Of a DNA stretch of 64,000 bases, positions 45,839 through 55,897 are shown one piece after another. The notes beneath the pieces were generated by a model. That model saw only the letters and a program-made list of their open reading frames with translations, was not told where the DNA came from and did not search any database. The stretch lies in the NCBI GenBank assembly GCA_902559985.1, contig CACEJY010000003.1:1-64000 (forward strand), read 5' to 3'. How positions within the stretch are numbered: the stretch's first letter is position 1; each line of letters starts with the position of its first letter. The position numbers were made by a program, and so were the translations under genes. The DNA comes from an uncultured SAR116 cluster alpha proteobacterium (GTDB taxonomy: Bacteria; Pseudomonadota; Alphaproteobacteria; Puniceispirillales; Puniceispirillaceae).

Positions 45839-47386
45839 TTGGTCTATAACCGAAATATTCCAAATTCATCACGACGTAGCGGTGGCCGTGAAGCAAGGCG
45901 CTCCTTACGTGCTGCCCCACTGGCAAGGGATCTGAGGCCGGTCCGCGCAGGGCTTGAGGGTGGGCAATTCAAACCGTTGAGCGCAGAATCGGTAAAATCT
46001 ATTGATGTAACGGTCTATCAGATTCTGGAAGAAATAGGCTTAAGTCAGGCGCCGGAATCGGGGTTAAGATACATGACTGATGCTGGTGCGGTTCTGGGGG
46101 ATGATGGCCGGGTCCGGTTTCCCCGCGCATTGGTCGAAGATACGCTCTCAAAATGTGCCCGTAATATCAACCTGTATGGGCAAAATTCCAAACATGATTT
46201 ATTGCTATCAGGATCCCGCGTGCATTACGGAACAGCCGGTGCGGCGGTTCACGTCGTGGATGTTGAAAAAAATGAATATCGCGAGTCTTATCTTGCTGAT
46301 ATTTACGATGCTGCCCGCATTGTTGACCAAATGGATAACATCCATTTTTTTCAGCGTCCAATGGTTGCTCGAGACATCCTCAACCCCGCACACCTTGATC
46401 TCAATACGGTTTATGCGTCGATCAAAGGCACTACCAAACATGTTGGGTGCAGTTTTACTGAAGCTGAGTATATGGCTCCTGTTTTTGATATGCTGCACCA
46501 AGTTTCTGGCAGTGAAGAAAAGTGGCGAGCTCGTCCATTTGTATCCAATAGTAATTGCTTTGTCGTGCCTCCCCTCAGATTTGCAACCGAGTCCTGCCTT
46601 GTTATGGAAGAAGCGGTTCGTAATGGCATGCCGGTTTTATTACTATCGGCTGGTCAGGCTGGCGCGACTGCCCCGGCTAGTATTGCCGGCGCTGTTGCAC
46701 AAGCTCTATCGGAAGTAATTGCAGGTCTGATTTATGTAAATGCAATGCAAGCTGGTCATCCTTGCATTTGTGGAACATGGCCATTTGTATCGGATTTACG
46801 AACAGGGGCCATGTCAGGCGGGTCCGGCGAGCAGGGCCTGCTAACCGCTGCCTGCGCGCAGATGCTGCAATTTTATGATTTACCTGGCGGTGCTGCGGCC
46901 GGCATGGCGGATTCTAAAATGCCTGATGCGCAATCAGGTTATGAGAAGGGCTCCACGTTAGTAATGGCAGGGCTGTCGGGGCTGAATATGGTTTATGAAG
47001 CAGCTGGTATGCATGCCTCACTTTTAGGATTTTGTTTGGATAGTCTGATTATTGATAATGATGTGCTTGGTCAGTGTTTGCGATGTGTGCGGGGGATTGA
47101 AGTAAATGAGTCGACGCTTGGTTTGCAGGTTATGAAGGATGTGTGTATGGGTGGCCCTGGCCATTATCTTGGGCATGACCAAACAATCACTTTAATGCAA
47201 ACCGAATACATTTATCCTGAGATTTCTGATCGGTCTAGCCCGAAGGAATGGGAAGAACTGGGTAAACCTAATCTTTTAGATAATGCGCGAAAACGCAAAG
47301 AAGAGATTTTGCACCATTATCATCCAAACCATATTTCAAAGGAGCTTGACTCGGAATTGCGAAGTCAGTTTAAGATTTTACTATAG
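45839..47386 (+). CDS. Trimethylamine methyltransferase (MttB) superfamily protein, non-pyrrolysine
   Basis: 515 aa with no in-frame amber; GTAGAAVHVVD, AGQAGATAPASIAGAVAQALSEVIAGLIYVNAMQAGHPCICGTWPFVSDLRTGAMSGGSGEQGLL. Confidence 0.92.
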   Translation: MVYNRNIPNSSRRSGGREARRSLRAAPLARDLRPVRAGLEGGQFKPLSAESVKSIDVTVYQILEEIGLSQAPESGLRYMTDAGAVLGDDGRVRFPRALVEDTLSKCARNINLYGQNSKHDLLLSGSRVHYGTAGAAVHVVDVEKNEYRESYLADIYDAARIVDQMDNIHFFQRPMVARDILNPAHLDLNTVYASIKGTTKHVGCSFTEAEYMAPVFDMLHQVSGSEEKWRARPFVSNSNCFVVPPLRFATESCLVMEEAVRNGMPVLLLSAGQAGATAPASIAGAVAQALSEVIAGLIYVNAMQAGHPCICGTWPFVSDLRTGAMSGGSGEQGLLTAACAQMLQFYDLPGGAAAGMADSKMPDAQSGYEKGSTLVMAGLSGLNMVYEAAGMHASLLGFCLDSLIIDNDVLGQCLRCVRGIEVNESTLGLQVMKDVCMGGPGHYLGHDQTITLMQTEYIYPEISDRSSPKEWEELGKPNLLDNARKRKEEILHHYHPNHISKELDSELRSQFKILL

Positions 47387-47401
47387 ATTACATACTACTA
47401 A

Positions 47402-49753
47402 CTAGTTGCGCACCGGTGCGCCATCATCCAGCATAGTGGATATGCGTTGATATGTGGCAGATGTCTTGGCAAGCTTTATGAATGCTTCGCGCTCCCGTTC
47501 ATATAGCATATTTTCAGTAGCCTCACCGTTCTGTCCGGTTGCGTCTATCATCACGCCGGCTATGGTCATCGCGACTGTTTTGTCATGAGGCATAAAGTCA
47601 CCACGCTCGACCCCCGCTTCCATAAAGTCAGACATTTTTTTAAGTAAACTATGATTAGCAAATCTTAAGCTTGGTTTTCCCGGTGCTGAGTAGTTGTCTT
47701 GCATTTCTCCGACTAATGTTATTGCGCGTGTGAGAAGGCGGTCGCGGTTCATGATTGTTTCATCGCGGCCCTCCAGAAAATATAGCAGTTTTGCTGAAAG
47801 TTCGGGAGATGAGCCTGTGGCCGCATAGCCAAGATTCATCCAAGTGTTCCAAGCTGCATCTTCCCAGGATTGTTTGGCATTAAACCACCTGAGGTATGTT
47901 TCCTTTATTCCACCACCACCCGGAACAACACCAACCGCTGACTCTACAAGTCCCATAACTGAATTGGTATGGGCGACTATTCTATCGCAATGTGCAAGCA
48001 CTTCAAAACCGCCACCCGCAGCGAGGCCAGACGGTGCTCCAATCACAGGAACCGGGGTATATTTGAGTTTGCAAACCGCCTCTTGAAACCGTCTTAGGAA
48101 GGCATCAATTCCATTCCAGTCTTCTTTTTCGATGTAATTTCGAAATGCATTAAGGTCCACTCCAGCAGAAAAATGTTGGGCGTCGTTGTGGATAATGATA
48201 CCGCTGCCATGGTCTTCAGCTGCTGCTGAAACAATTTCCATTGAGGCGTCTGTAAGTGCATTTGCTTTTGAGTGAAATTCCACCAGCCTCAGGTCATTTA
48301 CGCCTTCAGCAAAGCCATTCAGGACAAAAAGACTAGCAGCTTCATTTTCCAAAATTGGGGTCATAGTCCGACGTTTCATTTGGAACCGTATTACACCGGG
48401 AGGCAAGCTAAAAGGCTTATATTTTTTATCGGCGTGCCGGACCGTCAAGGCACTTCCATCTACTTTATAAAAGGGTCGATCAAGCTGAAGAGCATCTGGA
48501 GTTTTCACCCCAGTTTCTTTCAGCAATTCCTTCATTTTGCTGTGACCTATGGCATCTATTAACTCAAAGGGGCCCCGCTGCCAATTAAACCCAAGCTTCA
48601 TGGCGTCATCGATGTCTTGGGGAGTTTCAGTCACAGTAGGCAAGAGACTTGCCGCGTAAGACAAGACCCGCCCAAGCACCCGACGACAAAATTTTGCGTG
48701 GTTTGAATTACCTTCAATAATTTTGGTGAGTGGCTCTTTATTTTGAGCCAATGCGGCTGCCGCTTTTATTGCTAATTCTGGCAATTCCTTTTTTGCAGCT
48801 GCGTAAGGTGGAAGGTTTTCCCCTTTGTGTCCAACAAGCTGAAGTGTATGTGAAAGGCCGTCTGGGCCTGTTTTGTAAAAACCGCCCCTTCCTTTGTTTC
48901 CTGTAAAGCCATTTTTAATCATTGAGGTAATGGTTTTATTTTCTTTTCCAACAGCGTGGAAGGCGTCACCAGTAGGTAGAATATTATTTAGTGACTTTAC
49001 AACATCCACCATCAAATCTATGCCAATCAGATCGTATAAACCAAACACACCAGTCTTTGGAATGCCCATTGGTCGACCCATCAAGGCGTCAGCATCTTCT
49101 ACTGAAAGTCCGCAGCTAATGGCCTCGTCGATACCCACTTGCAAAGCAAATACGCCTACGCGATTGCCCAAGAACCCGGGCGTATCTGCACAGCGCACAA
49201 CACCTTTACCAAGAGAACGATCATTGAAATCTGCTAATTTGCTTATAACTCGACTGCTTGTATATTTACCGCGAACTAATTCCAAAAGGCGCATATAACG
49301 CACTGGGTTAAAATAATGCGTGATTGCAAACCTCTCCCTGAATGATGCTGGCATATCTTCAACCAACAGTTTAATTGGAATGGTTGAGGTATTGGAACTA
49401 ACGATACATTCTGCACTTATTACGTTATCGAGACGTTTATACAGAGCTTTTTTTACATCGAGGCGCTCTACAACAGCCTCAATGATCCAATCACATTCAG
49501 AAAGCTTGTTAAAATCGTTATCGATTGTGCCGGTAGTAATTCTTTCTACATAACGTTTGTGCATCAATTGAGGCGGGTCCGAAGCCAATAACCTATCAAG
49601 GGCTGCTGCTGCCGGCGTTTTAGTGTTTTGGTCCTTTGATTCGAGGTCAAGAAGCAAAACATCATAGCCCGCATTGGCAATTTGTGCTGCGATGCCACTT
49701 CCCATTGTGCCAGCCCCAATAACGGCAATGTTATTAAAAACAGTATTAGTCAT
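47402..49753 (-). CDS. 3-hydroxyacyl-CoA dehydrogenase / enoyl-CoA hydratase bifunctional protein (HAD domain N-terminal, FadN-like order)
   Basis: IAVIGAGTMGSGIAAQIANAGYDVLLLDLE; ITHYFNPVRYMRLLELV; C-terminal crotonase GAPSGLAAGGGFEVLAHCDRIVAH. Confidence 0.92.
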   Translation of the reverse strand: MTNTVFNNIAVIGAGTMGSGIAAQIANAGYDVLLLDLESKDQNTKTPAAAALDRLLASDPPQLMHKRYVERITTGTIDNDFNKLSECDWIIEAVVERLDVKKALYKRLDNVISAECIVSSNTSTIPIKLLVEDMPASFRERFAITHYFNPVRYMRLLELVRGKYTSSRVISKLADFNDRSLGKGVVRCADTPGFLGNRVGVFALQVGIDEAISCGLSVEDADALMGRPMGIPKTGVFGLYDLIGIDLMVDVVKSLNNILPTGDAFHAVGKENKTITSMIKNGFTGNKGRGGFYKTGPDGLSHTLQLVGHKGENLPPYAAAKKELPELAIKAAAALAQNKEPLTKIIEGNSNHAKFCRRVLGRVLSYAASLLPTVTETPQDIDDAMKLGFNWQRGPFELIDAIGHSKMKELLKETGVKTPDALQLDRPFYKVDGSALTVRHADKKYKPFSLPPGVIRFQMKRRTMTPILENEAASLFVLNGFAEGVNDLRLVEFHSKANALTDASMEIVSAAAEDHGSGIIIHNDAQHFSAGVDLNAFRNYIEKEDWNGIDAFLRRFQEAVCKLKYTPVPVIGAPSGLAAGGGFEVLAHCDRIVAHTNSVMGLVESAVGVVPGGGGIKETYLRWFNAKQSWEDAAWNTWMNLGYAATGSSPELSAKLLYFLEGRDETIMNRDRLLTRAITLVGEMQDNYSAPGKPSLRFANHSLLKKMSDFMEAGVERGDFMPHDKTVAMTIAGVMIDATGQNGEATENMLYEREREAFIKLAKTSATYQRISTMLDDGAPVRN

Positions 49754-49757
49754 TCTT

Positions 49758-50564
49758 CTAACTCTTATCGGTTTCATTCAGGAAATTGCGTAACGTTGTA
49801 TTAACCTCATTGGGGAATTCTGCTGGCAGCATATGTCCAGCGGACTCTATGACAGTAACTTGCCCTCGAATTAGAGTGTTAGCCATTTGTTGCCCAAATT
49901 TTAAGGGAGTCATCTTGTCTTTTTCAGCAAGAATGCACAGCGCTGGTTGCTGAATTTTTGATGCCGAATCTTCACCATTTTTATATTTGTTACAGGCAAT
50001 TAGATCATTTTTTAACGCATTTTGGTTGTTAGCCGCCATCAATTGATTGCCAAATCCCAAAAATGAGTGGCCCGGCTGGGTGTTATCATGCATATGGCCC
50101 ATTGGGCCATGCCCCCAGCTTATCATTGCTTGTATAGCTTCGCTGAGAGCTTTATCGGATAATGACAGTAAGTGGTCATTTACCGGGATGGCTAGAGCAC
50201 CGGCAATGAGCCCAACCCGCGCAACGCGGTCAGGATAGCGGGCAGCTGCCTCAATCGTGACAAGGCAACCTTGCGAATGCCCAACAAGACAAGCGGCGTT
50301 GACGTCCAGACTGTCAAGAAGTGCAATTATCCAATCGGCCATAGCTTCGATTGAGTCCAGGGGCGTGCCACCTGATAAACCGTGCCCTGGAAAATCGGGA
50401 GCTAAAACCTGATAGCCGCGGTAAGCAAAATAACGACTTTGCAAAATCCAAGTTAAATGGCTTTGTCCACTACCATGGATAAATACCAATATTTCACCAT
50501 CATTATTAAAAGTGCGTCCACCGGTGGCAATATGAACATTAGTGTCGAAAAGCTGGTGCTTCAT
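49758..50564 (-). CDS. Alpha/beta hydrolase
   Basis: LVFIHGSGQSHLTW, PDFPGHGLSGG, LVGHSQGCLVTIEAA nucleophile elbow, AGHMLPAE. Confidence 0.92.
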   Translation of the reverse strand: MKHQLFDTNVHIATGGRTFNNDGEILVFIHGSGQSHLTWILQSRYFAYRGYQVLAPDFPGHGLSGGTPLDSIEAMADWIIALLDSLDVNAACLVGHSQGCLVTIEAAARYPDRVARVGLIAGALAIPVNDHLLSLSDKALSEAIQAMISWGHGPMGHMHDNTQPGHSFLGFGNQLMAANNQNALKNDLIACNKYKNGEDSASKIQQPALCILAEKDKMTPLKFGQQMANTLIRGQVTVIESAGHMLPAEFPNEVNTTLRNFLNETDKS

Positions 50565-50592
50565 CGTTTGGACTTCCTCGCTGACGGGACAA

Positions 50593-51897
50593 TCATTCTT
50601 TCAATTTGAGTTTTTTGGCTGCGGCCAGGAATCCAAGCTCAAAATCAGCTTTAATATCTGTAAAATCTTCGAGCCCCACTGAAATTCTGATCATATCATC
50701 AGACAGCCCGCCTTCAACCATTGCCTCGGCTGAAATGTGAGAATGTGTTGTGCTTGCGGGATGAATCACTAATGTTTTAGCATCCCCAACATTGGCAAGA
50801 TGAGATGCAAGTTCCACCGACTCGATGAAGGCGCGGCCAGCATCACGCCCACCCTTAAGTCCGAAAACAATAATTGACCCGGCACCGCGCGGCATCATTC
50901 GTTTTGCCAATTCATGTCCAGGATGATCAGGCAGACTTGGATGGCGAACCCATGCCACCGCATCATGGCCAACAAGGAATTCTAACATCTTTGCAGTATT
51001 ATCCATATGGCATTGCATGCGAAGGGACAATGTCTCCATACCCTGTAAAATATGAAATGCATTTGTTGGTGATAATGATGGCCCAAAATTATACATGCCT
51101 TCTGCACGGAATTTTGCGGTAAAGGCTGCGGGCCCGAATTCTTCATAGAAATTGATGCCATCCATCGCATAATGCGGCCCAGCGATATTGGAGAATTTAT
51201 CATTCTGCCCCCAATCAAAATTTCCACCATCAACTACAACGCCGCCAATCGCGACGCCGTGCCCGCCAATCCATTTTGTTAGGGAGTGAATGATCAAATT
51301 AGCACCAAGCTCCAGAGGTTTCAGCAGCCATGGTGTATTAAAAGTGCAATCAAGCATCAGTGGAATGCCAGCAGAAGCGGCTATTTTGGCAATAGCTTCT
51401 ACATCCATAATATCTAGCCCTGGATTACCAATAACCTCGCCAAAAATAACCTTAGTATTTGGCTGGATTGCATTTTCTATACCGGCTAAATCGTTTGGGT
51501 CGATGAAACTAGTGGTAATGCCAAAGCGGGGAAGCGTGTTCTCCAACAAATTAATGTTGGCTCCATACATCCGAGATGATGCAACAATATGATCTCCTTG
51601 CGAACATAACACCAATAATGCGGTTGCTAACGCAGCCATACCAGAGGCTGTAGCTGTGGCCGCAACAGCACCTTCCAAAGCAGCAATTCGTTGTTCTAAA
51701 ACAGCTATTGTCGGGTTCGAAATCCGAGTGTAAAGGTGGCCACCAAGTTCTTGATTATAGAGTGCCGCCGCATGTTCGGTATCTTTGAACACATAGGATG
51801 TAGTTTGATGGATCGGAACTGCACGCGAACCGTGGCGTTCGTCCGGCACATGGCCAGCATGCAGGCTCAAAGTGTCAAATTTGTAGTCACCGCTCAT
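50593..51897 (-). CDS. metY: O-acetylhomoserine aminocarboxypropyltransferase / sulfhydrylase family
   Basis: 434 aa; FDTLSLHAGHVPDERHGSRAVPIHQTTSYVF, NPTIAVLEQRIAALEGAVAATATASGMAA, IIHSLTKWIGGHG, VGLEDFTDI. Confidence 0.94.
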   Translation of the reverse strand: MSGDYKFDTLSLHAGHVPDERHGSRAVPIHQTTSYVFKDTEHAAALYNQELGGHLYTRISNPTIAVLEQRIAALEGAVAATATASGMAALATALLVLCSQGDHIVASSRMYGANINLLENTLPRFGITTSFIDPNDLAGIENAIQPNTKVIFGEVIGNPGLDIMDVEAIAKIAASAGIPLMLDCTFNTPWLLKPLELGANLIIHSLTKWIGGHGVAIGGVVVDGGNFDWGQNDKFSNIAGPHYAMDGINFYEEFGPAAFTAKFRAEGMYNFGPSLSPTNAFHILQGMETLSLRMQCHMDNTAKMLEFLVGHDAVAWVRHPSLPDHPGHELAKRMMPRGAGSIIVFGLKGGRDAGRAFIESVELASHLANVGDAKTLVIHPASTTHSHISAEAMVEGGLSDDMIRISVGLEDFTDIKADFELGFLAAAKKLKLKE

Positions 51898-52069
51898 TGA
51901 GAGCTACCCTTCATTGGTGATTTAGTTGGTTCTTTCTGCCTTCTTCGTTAACCCAAGTCAATAATCGCGGCGTCGGATTATGTACAAATCACAACTCCGT
52001 TTGTTGGTGTGGGGAATGTGCATGGCGCCACTCATTAACTGGGGGTTGAATTACCCGTCGCCTTCGAAA

Positions 52070-53107
52070 TTAATTATTATGGAAATAATCGATGCCAGCC
52101 ACCTGTTCAATTCGCATTTCATCGCGAGCAACTAAGTGGTTTAGATGGGCACGGGCTTCGCAACTTGCGAAGTATAACTCATGGTCAGTCAGATCGAATG
52201 CAAATAATACTTTCATCGCGTCAGCGGTTGATACAGGTCCGGCGTTGCTCGCTGCATCTCGCAGTAGCTCAAGTCTTGAATTGTGATGTTCAATTAATTC
52301 AGCGGCGCGGATACCGCCCCCGAAATAGGGCCAATCATGGCCGGGAATGACAAGCCATTCATTGTCAAGACTGAGCATCTGGCTGAGGTATTTGTAGTAG
52401 TGTCCTAGCATATCCAATTCGATTGAGCGCAGGCTGACCGAAATATTGGGCGAGATGCGTGGTAATAAAAAATCAACACAGATATGTAATTTGCGATCGA
52501 AATCAGACAGACTCATATGGCCCGGTGAATGACCAGTATCAAAACGTGCTAACCAGCAACCAGATTTTGTTTCAAATTGTTGACTGGCTTCAATGATTGT
52601 CACATCGGGCAAATCGCCAGCTAATTTGCGATAATAATTGCCCTCTTGCCGGACGCGGTTTACCACCCCATCACTCAACCCAAACCGGGCATAGGTTTTG
52701 GCTAACAATCCGCCAGCATGTTCGTCTGATTGGGCAAGACCCCAACTTGCCTGCTCATGTTCGACCGCTCCCATATAAACTGGTGCACTGGTTATTTTTG
52801 CTAGGTTGCCTGCATAACCAACGTGGTCGGCGTGATAATGAGATACGATAATGCCGCAAATAGGCCGTCCCGCCAGAGGCCCTTTGAGCATCATCGCCCA
52901 CTGGTTTGCAATTGCCTCACTATTGATGCCACAATCCAGAAGCAGCCAGCCGTCTTTTGTGTCAAATGCATATAAATTGATGTGGTTTAAGCGGAATGGC
53001 AGAGTAAAACGCATCCAATACAAATCATCAGCGAGCGCCACCAAACTTCCGGCTTCGGGCGGGTTTATTGGCAATGGACTCATGTCAGATCCGTTTTTGT
53101 TGGGCAT
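52070..53107 (-). CDS. MBL-fold metallo-hydrolase
   Basis: GIIVSHYHADHVGYAGNL (HxHxDH), DTGHSPGHMSL, VIPGHDWPYF. Confidence 0.93.
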   Translation of the reverse strand: MPNKNGSDMSPLPINPPEAGSLVALADDLYWMRFTLPFRLNHINLYAFDTKDGWLLLDCGINSEAIANQWAMMLKGPLAGRPICGIIVSHYHADHVGYAGNLAKITSAPVYMGAVEHEQASWGLAQSDEHAGGLLAKTYARFGLSDGVVNRVRQEGNYYRKLAGDLPDVTIIEASQQFETKSGCWLARFDTGHSPGHMSLSDFDRKLHICVDFLLPRISPNISVSLRSIELDMLGHYYKYLSQMLSLDNEWLVIPGHDWPYFGGGIRAAELIEHHNSRLELLRDAASNAGPVSTADAMKVLFAFDLTDHELYFASCEARAHLNHLVARDEMRIEQVAGIDYFHNN

Positions 53108-53177
53108 TTGTATAATCTCTTTCAGAAAGGATGGAGCGGTCTTCTTTTTAAGATGGGAGGGGTATCTTTAAATTAAA

Positions 53178-53651
53178 TTATCTGGCCGCCTCGCTATTCG
53201 CAAAATTAAGCTGTCGCCAAGCTTCATAAATCACGATCGATACAGCATTAGCAAGGTTTAGTGATCGGTTTCCTGCTACCATTGGCAAGCGTAATTTGTT
53301 TTGTTCGTCAATTTTACGGTGTACGGCTGGCGGTAAGCCTGATGTTTCTGACCCAAATAATAGAGCATCGCCAGGTTGGAATTTTATGTCAAAAACCGAA
53401 CTCTGACCCCTTGTGGTTAATGCAAATAGCCGTGGCTGATTAAGCCAGCTAAGGCATGACGCAAAATCTTCATGAATTTGAACTTCACTCAGTGCATGAT
53501 AGTCTAGCCCAGCACGTCGGCAAGATTTCTGATCCAGTTTGAAGCCAAGCGGCTTAATCAAATGCAGCCGATTGCCGCTGTTTGCAGAAAGTCGGATAAT
53601 GTTGCCGGTGTTCGGTGGAATTTGTGGGGCAAATAAAATAATTTCAAACAT
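53178..53651 (-). CDS. trmL: tRNA (cytidine(34)-2'-O)-methyltransferase
   Basis: IILFAPQIPPNTGNIIRLSANSGNRLHLIKPLGF, DALLFGSETSGLPP, RSLNLANAVSIVIYEAWRQ. Confidence 0.95.
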   Translation of the reverse strand: MFEIILFAPQIPPNTGNIIRLSANSGNRLHLIKPLGFKLDQKSCRRAGLDYHALSEVQIHEDFASCLSWLNQPRLFALTTRGQSSVFDIKFQPGDALLFGSETSGLPPAVHRKIDEQNKLRLPMVAGNRSLNLANAVSIVIYEAWRQLNFANSEAAR

Positions 53652-53958
53652 GGGCCATAGATGCCTTTGTTACCTTATGTGAAAGGTAGCAATGAGGGAA
53701 TACAAAAGAAAAGTAAAATTAAACTTTTAATAGTATGGGTGGCGACCTGTAAAATACAGAAGTTCTTGCCTGTCAATATTTGGGAAGAAAATCAGAATGC
53801 GAGTGTTTACGTTTTGCGCCCAATGCCAAAATTTAAGAAACTCTGTCTGGCGAGAGCTAGAAATGAAAACCTAATATTAGCGAGCCTTGTCACAAAAGAG
53901 TATTTGGTGCGATGTTAGGAGCCTATAGAATTTGACTGCTGATTGCAGAGGGCCGAGC

Positions 53959-54636
53959 ATGGACATCCAACAAAATGACCGCTTAAAATTTGATTTGCCA
54001 ACGGTGTTGTTTGGCGCATCACCCATTGGACCTTCGGTGCTTAAGGTTACGCAAAAATTTGAAAGTTGGCCAGTGCTCGCAGCAGATGGAGGAGTGAACG
54101 CCGCCATAAATGCTGGCCTATTGCCACAAATGGTAATAGGCGATATGGATTCTGTGACGGATTTGGATCAGCTGCCAGTTTCGGTTCGGCAAATCAGACT
54201 CTCTGGTCAAGATGATACAGACTTTGAAAAGTGCCTTCGGTTGATAAACGCCCCGCTAATTGTTGGGGTTGGGTTTCTGGATGGACGACTTGATCATTCG
54301 CTTGCTGTATTAGATGCGATGGCGCGCTTGGAACATGATCGACCAGTTTTGCTGGCCGGTTCCAACGATGTTGTTCTGCGGCTTCGAGGTAACATCCAGT
54401 TATTACTCAATCGGGGATGCAGAGTTTCGATTTGGCCGCTTGGGTACCAGCATTTTATTAGGTCTGAAGGTCTAGACTGGCCATTAGACAATTTAACTAT
54501 GCAGATGGGGCATCGCACTGGTACATCGAACCGTACAAATGCCGGAAAAATAGCGATTACTGCTGGCAAGGGTGATGGCTATGTGGTGATTGTTCCACTA
54601 GCAGCGTTTGATAAAGTTCTGGATGCGGTTCTTTAA
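53959..54636 (+). CDS. thiN: Thiamine diphosphokinase
   Basis: VLAADGGVNAAINAGLLPQMVIGDMDSV, QDDTDFEKCL, GFLDGRLDHSLAVLDAM. Confidence 0.93.
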   Translation: MDIQQNDRLKFDLPTVLFGASPIGPSVLKVTQKFESWPVLAADGGVNAAINAGLLPQMVIGDMDSVTDLDQLPVSVRQIRLSGQDDTDFEKCLRLINAPLIVGVGFLDGRLDHSLAVLDAMARLEHDRPVLLAGSNDVVLRLRGNIQLLLNRGCRVSIWPLGYQHFIRSEGLDWPLDNLTMQMGHRTGTSNRTNAGKIAITAGKGDGYVVIVPLAAFDKVLDAVL

Positions 54637-54682
54637 GTGATCCACTTTACTTCCGCATTGCACTCGCTCTATACTTTAAAAA

Positions 54683-55327
54683 ATGCTAACTTACTTGAGG
54701 CAAGCAATGCTTGAAGTTCATAACTCACATGCGGCAAAAGTCCGCTTCCCAGTTTTAACCGAAGCACTGATCGCTGGTCCGCTATCATCAAAATCGATAT
54801 GGACGCCAGCCTTAAAGGCATTCCTTGTAGTCATTGGCAGCCTTTTATTGGCGACGTCAGCGCAATTCAAAATTCCCTTGTATCCGGTCCCCGTCACCGG
54901 ACAAACGCTAGTGGTGTTGCTGATCGGCATGGTTTATGGACCTCGGCTTGGTGGAGTGACAGTAGCTACTTATTTGCTGCAGGGGGTTATCGGTTTACCG
55001 GTTTTTGCTGGCGGCGCCTTCGGCGTTGCGACTTTGCTTGGCCCGACAGGTGGTTATCTGGGGGGATTTCTGATCGCAGCCGTTGTTGTGGGCGTTCTCG
55101 CGGAGCGTGGCATGGGCCGTGGCATTATGAGCACTATTATTGCTATGATGATTGGAAACGCGATTATTTATGTTACTGGGGCAAGCTGGCTCGCGAGCTT
55201 CATTGGTGCCGAAAAGGCATTGACGGCTGGTGTGCTTCCGTTTCTTTATGGTGATATTCTCAAGCTTGCAGTCGCGGCTGGTTTGATGCCTGTGGCTTGG
55301 CACCTGGTCAAGACTTTTCAAAAATAG
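54683..55327 (+). CDS. bioY: Biotin transporter BioY
   Basis: FKIPLYPVPVTGQTLVVLLIGMVYGPRLGGVTVATYLLQGVIGLPVFAGG...GPTGGYLGGFLIAAVVVG. Confidence 0.95.
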   Translation: MLTYLRQAMLEVHNSHAAKVRFPVLTEALIAGPLSSKSIWTPALKAFLVVIGSLLLATSAQFKIPLYPVPVTGQTLVVLLIGMVYGPRLGGVTVATYLLQGVIGLPVFAGGAFGVATLLGPTGGYLGGFLIAAVVVGVLAERGMGRGIMSTIIAMMIGNAIIYVTGASWLASFIGAEKALTAGVLPFLYGDILKLAVAAGLMPVAWHLVKTFQK

Positions 55328-55401
55328 ATTTGTTAGAACACGCTGAGAAAACTCTGACGCGTAACGTTTTGCGTGCCCCATGTTAAATCGGACAGTTTTT
55401 T

Positions 55402-55695
55402 CTACAATAGCTTAACTACGTCATTGTCGTTGTCTGGTCGTAAATCAGGCCTTGATGAGCTGCTGAGGATATCATGTTCTCCCATCATATCCGCAACATC
55501 AAATACTTCTGCTTCACCAGAGGCGTCAATTATGTCAAGTAAGCGTTCTTCGGGTGACTCGCCCTCACGATGTAAAATCGTAACGGCAATAACTGCAGCA
55601 ATGCTGCTTGTTAGGATCGCATTTTCACTGGTTACAGGCCTCACAAAAGGAATGACGCGGCATTCCTGCCGTGGGTCATGATCGGGCATACGCAT
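55402..55695 (-). CDS. Hypothetical protein
   Basis: 97 aa, ATG start, acidic C-terminus; no family recognised. Confidence 0.4.
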   Translation of the reverse strand: MRMPDHDPRQECRVIPFVRPVTSENAILTSSIAAVIAVTILHREGESPEERLLDIIDASGEAEVFDVADMMGEHDILSSSSRPDLRPDNDNDVVKLL

Positions 55696-55897
55696 AACAA
55701 ATCTCCGTTGGGGAAAGGATGTTTTTTGATTGTATGAAGGTCAAGCTTCGGTCTAGACGTCGATTACGCCGCAAATCAACAATTGGTTGTGACATTGCTT
55801 CTTTCATACAAGCTTTAGTGTGTCCTTATTTTTTCCCCGAAGAAAGTGAAAAAAGAAAAAAGTGTCTTAGCACAATTTTTTATTTTAATAAGCTCAC

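Noticed and set aside
45839-47386. Pyrrolysine-containing trimethylamine methyltransferase
   Set aside because: No in-frame TAG within the 515-aa ORF, so it is a non-Pyl MttB homolog; TMA as substrate is not supported.
51898-52020. Possible SAM-II/SAM-V-like riboswitch upstream of metY (GTTGTGATTTG...)
   Set aside because: The fragment GTGATTTG is suggestive but I could not form the expected P1 stem and pseudoknot by eye. A covariance-model search would decide.
53661-53918. 85-aa plus-strand ORF between trmL and thiN
   Set aside because: No recognisable motif, poor start context, composition like intergenic sequence.
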